Shown here piece by piece: positions 1 to 6,540 of a stretch of 9,333 bases of DNA. Position 1 is the first letter of the stretch. The number at the start of each line of letters is the position of its first letter. This DNA is from Sphingomonadaceae bacterium (GTDB lineage Bacteria > Pseudomonadota > Alphaproteobacteria > Sphingomonadales > Sphingomonadaceae). The position numbers and the translations under genes are program-made. The DNA lies in assembly GCA_023384025.1 (NCBI GenBank), contig JAHDXX010000120.1, positions 1 to 9,333 on the forward strand, written 5' to 3'. The notes under the pieces are model-generated. The model did no database searches, was not told where the DNA came from, and worked only from the letters and a program-made list of their open reading frames with translations.

Positions 1-1176
1 CGCCTTGATTTCCTCGATCGCGTCAAAGAGCGTTTGCCGAAGTGCCGACACCTGACCGGACCATGTTGCCGCGGCCTGTTCCTCGCTCTCTTTCAGTGCA
101 GTGGAAACCTGGCGGAATTCGTCCTGCATGGCCGCCAGTCGAACCCGCAGTGAATTTAGCGCCTCGCCCTCGAAATCCTCCAGCGCGGTGCGAGTAGTGC
201 CGATTTCCTGTTCAAGCGCTTCACTGCGCCGTCGCATCGCGGCCAGCGCTTCGACCTCGCGCCCGTCGATCTCCGCCCTGAACGCTTCGCTGGCCGTGCG
301 AAGTGCATCGAACCGGGCGCCGGTCAGGTCTTCGATCTGGGCAAGCTGTGCGCCGAACGAGGCAATTGCGGCATCAACCCGGCTCTGCAGCGAGCCTACC
401 TGTCGTTCGCTTGCCTGACCGAACTGATTAAGGCGCTCAAACCCGGCCACCAGCTCGTCAATCTGCCCGTGCGCCGTCCGCCCGGCGGCGCCGATCTGGT
501 TGGCCACGTCCCGGGCGGAATTGGCAATTACCGGCAGATCATCGCGGAGCTTGCCCATGTTCTCGAGTGCGGTGGTGCTGACAGTTGCGATCGCGTCAAC
601 TTGTTCGCCATTGCTATGAACCAGTGATTGAAGGCGATCCGAATGAACGGAAAGGCGCTCCACCGCCACCCGGCCGAGTGATTCAAGCTCGCGTGACTGA
701 GCTGCGAGAAATTCCCGCGCGAGGCTGAGTTCACGGTTGGTTGCCGCCAGCCTGTGCTCGAGTGCCTCGGATTCGGCGCGAAGGCTCAATGCCATTTCAC
801 CGAACCGGGCGGCTTCCCTGCGACTGTTGCGCGACACGAGGAGCCATACGGCAAGAACCAGCAACGTCGGCACTGTCCATTGGATCAACAGGTTGATGGC
901 GGTTTGCGGGACCAGCTGCACGGGATCGATTGCCCTGTTGGCCCAAGCGAAGAAACCGGTCCATGCAGCGATAGCCAGAAGGAAAAATACCGGGCCGATC
1001 CACGCAAGATTACGCGGCGCTCTAGGCTCAGGATCACTCCAATCGTCTGCCCAGTCTTCCTCCGCACCGGCAGAACCCTGTTCCGTTGCTTCCGCCGGAA
1101 GCTGGCCGGACACGCCAGGCTCTGCCTGGTCTGGTTGATCGGATCCGATGACTCTGATGGTGTTTCCCCCGCTCAT
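1..1176 (-). CDS. Two-helix membrane protein with long coiled coil, C-terminus cut by window edge
   Basis: The frame is open for 392 codons from an ATG at 1176 to the left edge, so the gene is partial. The only in-frame stop upstream is 11 codons before this ATG, with no other ATG, GTG or TTG in between, which fixes the start; no clear Shine-Dalgarno is visible. Residues 1-55 are polar and acidic (about 38-50 reads EEDWADDWSDPEP). Two hydrophobic helices follow at about 57-80 and 91-116, then an arginine anchor (SRNSRRE). From about 117 to the end the sequence is Glu/Arg/Ala/Leu-rich and heptad-like, consistent with a continuous cytoplasmic coiled coil. No enzyme motif is visible. I do not recognise the family with confidence. 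The layout (short N-terminus, two membrane helices, long coiled coil) resembles that known for the Caulobacter polarity factor TipN, and more loosely chemoreceptor-like or scaffold proteins. That link is architecture only. It is divergent from the Hpt-like gene across a 73-bp region. Confidence 0.8.
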   Translation of the reverse strand, partial: MSGGNTIRVIGSDQPDQAEPGVSGQLPAEATEQGSAGAEEDWADDWSDPEPRAPRNLAWIGPVFFLLAIAAWTGFFAWANRAIDPVQLVPQTAINLLIQWTVPTLLVLAVWLLVSRNSRREAARFGEMALSLRAESEALEHRLAATNRELSLAREFLAAQSRELESLGRVAVERLSVHSDRLQSLVHSNGEQVDAIATVSTTALENMGKLRDDLPVIANSARDVANQIGAAGRTAHGQIDELVAGFERLNQFGQASERQVGSLQSRVDAAIASFGAQLAQIEDLTGARFDALRTASEAFRAEIDGREVEALAAMRRRSEALEQEIGTTRTALEDFEGEALNSLRVRLAAMQDEFRQVSTALKESEEQAAATWSGQVSALRQTLFDAIEEIKA

Positions 1177-1206
1177 GTCGGGGAATTTACCACGTTTCTC
1201 CCGATG

Positions 1207-1223
1207 TTAAACCCCGCCTTAAC
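1207..1223. promoter_or_regulatory. CtrA-like motif in a divergent intergenic region
   Basis: The 73-bp region between the divergent starts at 1176 and 1250 contains TAAA-N7-TTAAC (1208-1223), one mismatch from the CtrA full-site consensus TTAA-N7-TTAAC known from Caulobacter. Read differently it is a perfect 5-bp inverted repeat, GTTAA/TTAAC (1206-1210 and 1219-1223), around an 8-bp spacer. Flanking sequence is GC-rich, so this AT island stands out. It lies about 30 bp from each start codon, where a regulator could act on both genes. Binding by CtrA is inference; the match is short and imperfect. Confidence 0.35.
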
Positions 1224-1249
1224 CCCGTCCGGATTATGACTGTGACGCG

Positions 1250-1561
1250 ATGCTTTTTGACAACGGCGCCCTTGATGCAACTCTGGCCTCGGCGGCAGGT
1301 GACGATCCTGCGCTGCTGAACGAATTGCGCACGGCGTTCAGGGAAAGTGTTGCTCGCCAGCTCGATCTGTTGTCGCGATCGCGCTGTGACGGTAACTGGA
1401 CCATGGCCGCCCTGCGCCTGAAAGGTCTAGCAGCCTCCTTCCATGCAAGCGAGCTCCTTGAATTGGCGGAAGAAGCGATTTCCGGCGCGCCGGGCGACCC
1501 GGTCATCCTGCGCAAGATCGCAACGTTCCTGCACGATCCCCGGATCATCGACGCAGGCTAA
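1250..1561 (+). CDS. Hpt-like (histidine phosphotransfer fold) protein lacking the phospho-histidine
   Basis: A 103-aa, all-helical protein. Residues 50-68 (from W50 to A66 and beyond) match the core of the Hpt domain, whose active helix normally reads A-H-x-L-K-G. Here it is A54-L55-R56-L57-K58-G59, so the LKG signature is kept while leucine (ctg, 1412-1414) occupies the position of the phosphorylated histidine. The length fits a single Hpt domain. The start ATG is the only one possible: the upstream frame is closed by a TAA at 1220-1222 and holds no alternative start. No good ribosome site is visible. A canonical Hpt relays phosphate between receiver domains; this one cannot do so on that residue and may instead act as a docking or inhibitory partner. 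It opens a plus-strand run that ends with a kinase-like protein also missing its histidine. The fold call is by motif reading only. Confidence 0.72.
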   Translation: MLFDNGALDATLASAAGDDPALLNELRTAFRESVARQLDLLSRSRCDGNWTMAALRLKGLAASFHASELLELAEEAISGAPGDPVILRKIATFLHDPRIIDAG

Positions 1562-1630
1562 CACCACCCGGCATCGACTTGGCAAGCGCGCTCGCTACGC
1601 CTAGGCCTGTGGCAGGATTATCCCGGGGCC

Positions 1631-1635
1631 GAGGA
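1631..1635 (+). promoter_or_regulatory. Ribosome binding site supporting a GTG start at 1643
   Basis: GAGGA lies 7 bases before the GTG at 1643. The upstream frame is open back to the stop codon of the previous gene (1559-1561) but contains no ATG, GTG or TTG. This site therefore supports GTG 1643 as the start. Confidence 0.5.
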
Positions 1636-1642
1636 CATCGCC

Positions 1643-2824
1643 GTGCTGGTCGCATTGCTATCAACCCTGGAACTCGCAGGCGAGGGTGCGAGCTGCCCCC
1701 GGTCGTTCCTGATCGTTGGCGGCCAGACCGTCCTGTTCCGTCAGGCCCGGCAAGCTATCGCGCTGGGATGCGGCAGAATAATCTGCATATCGAACGGGTT
1801 GCCCCCGGAGGTTGTATCAGTCCAGCACATGGTCGAACGTGCAGGGGCGCGGTTTCACACAGTGCGAAACGCAAGAAGCCTTGGGTCGCTGATCGACGTC
1901 AATGACGAGATCATTGCCATCGGTGATGGCATTCTCCCCGACATGGCGACGTGCGCAGCGCAGGTGGCGAGCGGACCTGGAGTGCTGGTCTTTCCGGCGG
2001 AGCAGGGTCTGCCTGCCGGTTACGAACGCCTCGACCGCGACCGGTGCTGGACAGGGGTGGTGCGCTGCCATGGTGGCGAGATCGAACGGCTCGCGGACTT
2101 GCCCGAAGACATCGACCCGCTGGCCGCGCTCATGCGGAGCGCTCTGCAAAGTGGCCATCCGCCTGTCCCTGTCCCGGCGGAAATGCTGACCAATGGCGAC
2201 TGGTGGCGGATCGACAGCGCTGTAGCCGCCTCCACAGCAGGGCGAGCCCTGCTCCTGCGCCGCGTCAAACCCTCTGGCTGGACCGCCCCGGGAAATGCGC
2301 TCGCAGACCGGTTTGCGCTGCGCAACGCAGAGGATCTCCTGCGAAAACCTGCGCAGCGTGCCAGTCTGGTGGTTGCAGCGGCAACCGGCTTCCTCGCTGC
2401 CGGTGTGGCGGCGTATTTTGGCAGTTTGTCATTTGCCCTGTTGAGCCTGGTTTTTGCTACCCTTGCGCTTCGGGTGATCGGTTTGGTCCGGATGATGGCC
2501 AATGAGGCGACCGGCACGGAAGCAGGCATGGCCCGCCGCCTTGTGCCTCTGCTGGCTGACCTGGCCTTGCTGGCGATCATGATCGCCTCGAGCGAGTCCG
2601 ACACGATCTACCCCACGCTCGTCCTGCTCGGGGTTCTGTTCGTGTGTTCACAGGCCACGCCACCATGGTTACGGGACCTGGGCAAAGAGCGGGCTGCGAT
2701 CCTGCTCCTGATCGCGTTGGGCGCTTCCATGTGGGCCGCGGCCCTGATCATCCAGGCCCTGTCGCTGGCATTGCTCGCTGCACTTTTCGTCGCAACCGGC
2801 CGAGATAGGCTAACGGTGGCTTAA
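1643..2824 (+). CDS. Uncharacterised protein: nucleotidyltransferase-like N-half plus polytopic membrane C-half
   Basis: 393 aa from a GTG start. Residues 1-165 look like an alternating alpha/beta nucleotide-binding fold: a strand and glycine turn (FLIVGGQTVLFRQARQA, 22-38), then CGRIICIS (43-50), an acidic strand end (IIAIGDGILPD, 90-100) and GVLVFPAE (113-120). This recalls the sugar-nucleotidyltransferase (GT-A-like) arrangement, but the usual glycine-rich GTRL loop is absent. After a linker containing LLLRRVKPSG (203-212) and ALRNAEDLLRKPAQR (225-239), about five hydrophobic helices follow (roughly 241-257, 260-283, 299-316, 322-337, 350-386). The overall plan resembles bifunctional proteins with a nucleotidyltransferase fused to a CDP-alcohol phosphatidyltransferase. 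However, the D-G-x2-A-R ... G-x3-D-x3-D signature of the latter cannot be found, so I assign no activity. It follows the Hpt-like gene by 81 bp in the same frame and precedes the next gene by 21 bp, so co-transcription is likely. Confidence 0.8.
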   Translation: MLVALLSTLELAGEGASCPRSFLIVGGQTVLFRQARQAIALGCGRIICISNGLPPEVVSVQHMVERAGARFHTVRNARSLGSLIDVNDEIIAIGDGILPDMATCAAQVASGPGVLVFPAEQGLPAGYERLDRDRCWTGVVRCHGGEIERLADLPEDIDPLAALMRSALQSGHPPVPVPAEMLTNGDWWRIDSAVAASTAGRALLLRRVKPSGWTAPGNALADRFALRNAEDLLRKPAQRASLVVAAATGFLAAGVAAYFGSLSFALLSLVFATLALRVIGLVRMMANEATGTEAGMARRLVPLLADLALLAIMIASSESDTIYPTLVLLGVLFVCSQATPPWLRDLGKERAAILLLIALGASMWAAALIIQALSLALLAALFVATGRDRLTVA

Positions 2825-2827
2825 CCA
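2810..2827 (+). promoter_or_regulatory. CtrA-like motif upstream of the 2846 gene
   Basis: CTAA-N7-TTAACCA spans the stop codon of the upstream gene and the 21-bp gap before the next start. It differs from the known CtrA consensus TTAA-N7-TTAACCA only in the first base. Part of it is coding, so chance must be considered, but a second similar motif lies at 1207-1223 in the same cluster. An alternative reading is a small hairpin, GTGGCT/AGCCAC (2816-2821 with 2829-2834, 7-base loop), which overlaps the motif. Either could allow separate control of the last two genes. Confidence 0.3.
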
Positions 2828-2845
2828 CAGCCACGCTAAAGCACG

Positions 2846-3814
2846 ATGATGGACCACAACCGCCAGCCCCCTGCCGATGCGATGCCAGTCGAAGCCGTCT
2901 TGCGGGAAGACCTGGCGCACGGCGACATCGTGCTTGGCACCATCGGACCGATCCTCGGGCATTTGCTGGCCCAGCATGACAATTCGCTGTTCAGCGACGA
3001 GATCGTGGCGCGCGTCAGGGGTATGGTTGCCGACGTGGCACGCCAGGTGCTTCGTGCGCCGGGCGATCCCGGACAGAGTGCACAACAGGAGCCCGACACA
3101 GCAGCAGAGGCGCAGCTTACCGCCGAACTATCGGGCAACATCCATTTTCTCGTCCACTGCCATGCGCAGGCGCTGGAATACCAGCTTGCCAAGCGGCTGG
3201 AGCAACGAAGCGGGATCGACCCCGTCCTCAGCCCGTTGATGCAGGCGCTCATTGCCTCGGATGATCAGGCGACGGCCAGCGCGGCCATGACATTGCTCGC
3301 CGCGCAAGCCCGGTTCATGCAGCAGCAGCGCCGGATGGAGCTGCCGATCAACGAGCTGCCAGCTGACCTCTACCACTTCGTTCTGACGTCCTGGCGAACA
3401 ATGGCGGGGCATGAACAGGGCGATACCCCTGAAGCAGCCGACGCAGAGCAGCGCCTGCGTATCACCTATGACGAAGGCAATTCCCGCGCCGGGCTGCTAA
3501 GCCGTATTGTGTCATCGCTTGGGGCCGGCATCTCGGCTGCGCTGTCAGTAAGCCACGCGGGGGTCGCCTTGTTCGCCTCCGCGCTTGCTGCTGCTTCCCG
3601 GCAGGACCGCGACCTTACCGTCATTGCCACCAACGATAGCCAGCTGGCGCGGCTTGCGCTTGCCTTGCGGGCTGCCGGACTCAATCCGAAGGAAGTAGAG
3701 GAACAGTTCGTCTACCTTCACCCCGAGGTCGCCCTGCCGGAAGGGTTCGAATTCCTTCGCGGAGACCGGGCCGCCGGCTTGCTTGCCGCGTCGGGGCGGC
3801 GGGTTGCTGGCTGA
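2846..3814 (+). CDS. Uncharacterised helical alphaproteobacterial protein, possibly DUF2336-like
   Basis: 322 aa, soluble and mostly helical, without signal peptide or membrane segment. Residues 15-70 form a helical block (VEAVLREDLAHGDIVLGTIG...), 75-90 is a polar linker, and 91-190 a second block with IHFLVHCHAQALEYQLAKR (99-117) and ARFMQQQRRMELPINELPAD (155-174). Residues 205-315 form a third block, including an alanine-rich stretch (about 222-251) and the ending QFVYLHPEVALPEGFEFLR (287-305). These sections remind me of alphaproteobacterial DUF2336-type proteins, but I cannot confirm this without a profile search. The start is one of two tandem ATG codons (2846 or 2849) with weak ribosome-site support. 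It ends 3 bases before the kinase-like gene, so the two are almost certainly co-translated, suggesting a shared function or direct partnership. No catalytic motif is visible. Confidence 0.82.
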   Translation: MMDHNRQPPADAMPVEAVLREDLAHGDIVLGTIGPILGHLLAQHDNSLFSDEIVARVRGMVADVARQVLRAPGDPGQSAQQEPDTAAEAQLTAELSGNIHFLVHCHAQALEYQLAKRLEQRSGIDPVLSPLMQALIASDDQATASAAMTLLAAQARFMQQQRRMELPINELPADLYHFVLTSWRTMAGHEQGDTPEAADAEQRLRITYDEGNSRAGLLSRIVSSLGAGISAALSVSHAGVALFASALAAASRQDRDLTVIATNDSQLARLALALRAAGLNPKEVEEQFVYLHPEVALPEGFEFLRGDRAAGLLAASGRRVAG

Positions 3815-3817
3815 AGC

Positions 3818-5212
3818 ATGGCGGGAAAGTCCTATACCACCCTGGCGCATGCCCGGACCGATGGCGAAGACTGCCTGACCGAAGCGCAGGAGCCGTTGGC
3901 GAGCCTTCAGCGACGCTGTGGCGGCGAAATCCCCGGTATCGTGGCAATCCCGGAATTGCTCGCGCTGGTGCGCAAATCGCGCCAATACGGGCTCCGTCTC
4001 GCAAGGCTGATTTCCGCTGTCGACGGAGACGAACGGATCGAAGCATGGGTCGAAATTGCTCCCTCTGCCGGTCAGCGTGCCAGCGGCTGCGATATCGCGG
4101 TTGCCAGTTGGCAGGTCAGCCAGGTTGCGCCCGAAAGCGACGATATCACGACGCGCCGAAGGCTGGAAATCGATCGCGCGACAGCCGAGTTGACTGCCCG
4201 TCTTGACCCTGGCCAGCGGTTGCTCGCAGTCGATGCGCATGCCGCCGATCTGGCTCAGGCGGTCGCCTCGATGCGGGCAGGTCTGGGCAAGCCATGGACC
4301 GATTTTGTCGAACTGGCGCAGAGCAGCCATCGACAGCCGCTGCACTGGCGCCTGCTGGATGGCGCCAAATGCCGGATCGATGGCTCCGATCGGGAATGGA
4401 CCAGTGCCCTGGTCCCGCTTGGTCGCCCGGTGGCTGGAAGCGCCGGTTTCGAGCTCTATCTCGTTGCTGACAGGCCTCTGGCAAGGCCAAGCAAGACCGT
4501 TGCCGAGCCTGCCCAGGTGGATCGCCGGATAGGACGCGAACTGTCGCCGGTGCTGCGCAAGCCGATTGCGCGGATCATCGCCAATGCCGAGACCATCCGG
4601 TCGCGGCTCGCCGGCCCTTTGTCGGACGAATACAGCCAATATGCTGCCGATATCGCCTCGGCCGGCCAGCATTTGCTGTCGCTCCTTGACGACCTTGCCG
4701 ACCTCGAGGTCGTGGAAGCGGACAATTTCACCACTGCACCCGACCGGGTCGACCTGATGGACATCGTCAAGCGTGCGACCGGAATCCTCGGCGTGCGCGC
4801 GCGCGAGCGGAACATCACGCTGGAAATCGAAGGCGGGATTGCGCCGGTGCTGGCCATCGGCGAGTTTCGCCGGGTCCTGCAGGTCTTGCTCAACCTGATT
4901 GGCAACGCGATCCGCTATTCGCCGCAGAACTCATCGGTTAACGTGCGGGTTGCTCGCAAGGGCACCCAGTCACTTGTCTGCGTGATCGACCAGGGACCGG
5001 GACTTGAACCGGACCAGCAGGAAGCGATTTTCGCCAAGTTCGAACGGCTTGGCCGGAGCGGCGATGGCGGTTCCGGGCTCGGTCTCTACATTTCGCGAAA
5101 GCTGGCCCATGCCATGGGCGGCGAATTGTCGGTCGTCAGCGAGCCGGGGCAGGGCGCCTGCTTTACGCTGGCTCTCCCTGCCCTCCAGGACAGTCGCAAG
5201 AAACCGCGCTGA
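3818..5212 (+). CDS. Histidine-kinase-like protein (HisKA-HATPase_c) with proline in place of the H-box histidine
   Basis: 464 aa, no membrane segments, so cytoplasmic. Residues 1-230 form an N-terminal sensory region of unclear type; 120-220 could be a divergent PAS-like domain. Residues 237-300 are the dimerisation helices. The H-box, normally S-H-E-L-R-T-P-L, reads S243-P244-V245-L246-R247-K248-P249-I250, with codon ccg at 4547-4549 where histidine is expected. The following helix keeps I-I-x-x-A-E and ends LLSLLDDLADLE (286-297). The HATPase domain is complete: N-box LLNLIGNAIRYS (357-368, N359 and N363), G1 D391-Q-G393-P-G395, F-box IFAKF (404-408), G2 GSGLGL (418-423). The protein should therefore bind ATP but cannot autophosphorylate at the canonical site, as known for DivL, which has tyrosine there. 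It starts 3 bases after the previous gene and converges on gltA with 4 bases between stops. It may be an allosteric partner of another kinase; no receiver gene is in the window. Confidence 0.9.
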   Translation: MAGKSYTTLAHARTDGEDCLTEAQEPLASLQRRCGGEIPGIVAIPELLALVRKSRQYGLRLARLISAVDGDERIEAWVEIAPSAGQRASGCDIAVASWQVSQVAPESDDITTRRRLEIDRATAELTARLDPGQRLLAVDAHAADLAQAVASMRAGLGKPWTDFVELAQSSHRQPLHWRLLDGAKCRIDGSDREWTSALVPLGRPVAGSAGFELYLVADRPLARPSKTVAEPAQVDRRIGRELSPVLRKPIARIIANAETIRSRLAGPLSDEYSQYAADIASAGQHLLSLLDDLADLEVVEADNFTTAPDRVDLMDIVKRATGILGVRARERNITLEIEGGIAPVLAIGEFRRVLQVLLNLIGNAIRYSPQNSSVNVRVARKGTQSLVCVIDQGPGLEPDQQEAIFAKFERLGRSGDGGSGLGLYISRKLAHAMGGELSVVSEPGQGACFTLALPALQDSRKKPR

Positions 5213-5223
5213 GCGGTCAGCGC
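5206..5223. terminator. Shared bidirectional hairpin between convergent genes, containing both stop codons
   Basis: A perfect inverted repeat GCGCTGA/TCAGCGC (5206-5212 and 5217-5223) has a 4-base GCGG loop. The TGA of the kinase-like gene (5210-5212) and the TGA of gltA (complement of 5217-5219) are the loop-proximal ends of the two arms. On the plus strand only two T residues follow. On the gltA strand it is followed by GGTTTCTTGCG, a short T-rich run. The position suggests a terminator for both genes, better for gltA. Confidence 0.5.
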
Positions 5224-6503
5224 TTGTCGATCGCCACGTAGTCGCGCTCGGTCGGGCCGGTGTAAAGCTGGCGCGGACGACCGATCTTCTGGCCGGGATC
5301 GGAAATCATCTCGTTCCACTGCGCGACCCAGCCCACGGTGCGGGCCAGCGCGAACAGCGCGGTGAACATCGTAGTCGGGAAGCCGATCGCCGACAGGATG
5401 ATGCCCGAGTAGAAGTCGACGTTGGGGAACAGCTTCTTCTCGGCAAAGTAGGGGTCACTCAGCGCGATTTCCTCAAGCCGCAGCGCGGTCTCGAACACGG
5501 GGTCGGTGACCTTGAGTGCATCGAACACCTCGCGCACGGTCTTCTGCATCACAGTCGCGCGGGGGTCGTAGTTCTTGTAGACCCGGTGGCCAAAGCCCAT
5601 CAGGCGGAACGGATCGTTCTTGTCCTTGGCGCGGTCGATATAGTGCTGGATACGGTCAGGGGTGCCGATTTCCTGCAGCATGTTGAGCGCCGCTTCGTTG
5701 GCACCGCCATGAGCCGGGCCCCACAGGCAGGCAATACCGGCCGCGATGCAAGCGAACGGGTTGGCGCCCGAGGAACCTGCGAGGCGCACGGTCGACGTCG
5801 AAGCGTTCTGTTCGTGGTCGGCGTGCAGGATGAAGATGCGATCCATCGCCCGTTCGACAGCCGGATGCAGCTCGTACTCCTCAGCCGGAACGCCGAAGGT
5901 CATGCGCAGGAAGTTGCCGGTGTAGCTGAGGTCGTTCTTGGGATACATGAACGGCTGGCCGACCGAGTACTTGTACGCCATCGCCGCAATCGTCGGCATC
6001 TTGGCAATCAGGCGGTGGCTGGCAATCTTGCGCTGGTGCGGATCGGAAATGTCGGTGCTGTCGTGGTAGAACGCCGACAGTGCCCCCACGACGCCGCACA
6101 TGATCGCCATCGGGTGCGCATCGCGACGGAACCCGCGATAGAACGTGGCCAGCTGCTCGTGCAGCATGGTGTGGCGGGTGATGGTGTTCTCGAAGTCCGA
6201 CAGTTCCTGCGCGCTGGGGAGTTCGCCGTTCAGCAGCAGGTAGCTGACTTCCATGAAGCTCGAATGCTCTGCCAGTTGGCCGATCGGATAGCCCCGGTGG
6301 AGGAGCACGCCTTCCTCGCCATCGATGTAGGTGAGGGCGCTTTCGCAACTCGCGGTCGAAGTGAAACCGGGGTCGAAAGTGAAGGCACCGGTCTGGCCAT
6401 AGAGCTTGCGGATATCGATCACATCGGGACCGACGCTGCCTTCGAGGACCGGATATTCGTGGGTCTGGCCACCGATTTCCAGTTTAGCGATTTTGTCCGA
6501 CAC
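5217..6503 (-). CDS. gltA: Citrate synthase (type II)
   Basis: Condenses oxaloacetate and acetyl-CoA to citrate, the entry step of the TCA cycle, in the cytoplasm. The 428-aa product matches the usual length (E. coli 427). Catalytic residues are all visible: H265 in GPAHGGAN, H306 in the family signature GFGHRVYKNYDPRA and D363 in FPNVDFYSG, each one residue later than the E. coli numbering. The N-terminal beta region (SDKIAKLEIGGQTHEYPVL) is typical of the Gram-negative, NADH-sensitive hexameric type; hexamer and NADH control are known for the family and inferred here. I chose the GTG at 6503 because it gives the conserved N-terminus and has AAGGAG (complement of 6511-6516) 7 bases upstream. 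An open frame extends further upstream but would add about 33 poorly plausible residues reaching into gltX. It follows gltX by 37 bp on the same strand. Confidence 0.97.
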   Translation of the reverse strand: MSDKIAKLEIGGQTHEYPVLEGSVGPDVIDIRKLYGQTGAFTFDPGFTSTASCESALTYIDGEEGVLLHRGYPIGQLAEHSSFMEVSYLLLNGELPSAQELSDFENTITRHTMLHEQLATFYRGFRRDAHPMAIMCGVVGALSAFYHDSTDISDPHQRKIASHRLIAKMPTIAAMAYKYSVGQPFMYPKNDLSYTGNFLRMTFGVPAEEYELHPAVERAMDRIFILHADHEQNASTSTVRLAGSSGANPFACIAAGIACLWGPAHGGANEAALNMLQEIGTPDRIQHYIDRAKDKNDPFRLMGFGHRVYKNYDPRATVMQKTVREVFDALKVTDPVFETALRLEEIALSDPYFAEKKLFPNVDFYSGIILSAIGFPTTMFTALFALARTVGWVAQWNEMISDPGQKIGRPRQLYTGPTERDYVAIDKR

Positions 6504-6510
6504 CTTGCTT

Positions 6511-6516
6511 CTCCTT
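6511..6516 (-). promoter_or_regulatory. Ribosome binding site of gltA
   Basis: AAGGAG on the minus strand, 7 bases before the GTG at 6503. It decides the start against upstream candidates in the same open frame. Confidence 0.7.
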
Positions 6517-6540
6517 CTTACCCCTGTCGTCAGCTCTGCT

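Noticed and set aside
754..1239. 161-codon plus-strand frame opposite the coiled-coil membrane gene
   Set aside because: The minus-strand frame is open for the full 1176 bases with a membrane and coiled-coil pattern, so the plus frame is a shadow.
1579..1905. Alternative frame with a TTG start overlapping the beginning of the 1643 gene
   Set aside because: The protein is Arg/Pro-rich and shadow-like. The 1643 frame continues for 393 residues with coherent secondary structure, and nothing suggests a frameshift between them.
3545..4672. 375-codon minus-strand frame opposite the 2846 and 3818 genes
   Set aside because: It crosses the boundary of two well-supported genes and has no recognisable domain. 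It is a codon-bias shadow.
4934..4941. GTTAAC palindrome inside the kinase-like gene as a further CtrA half-site
   Set aside because: It is deep in coding sequence, encodes conserved-looking HATPase residues and has no second half-site at the right distance.
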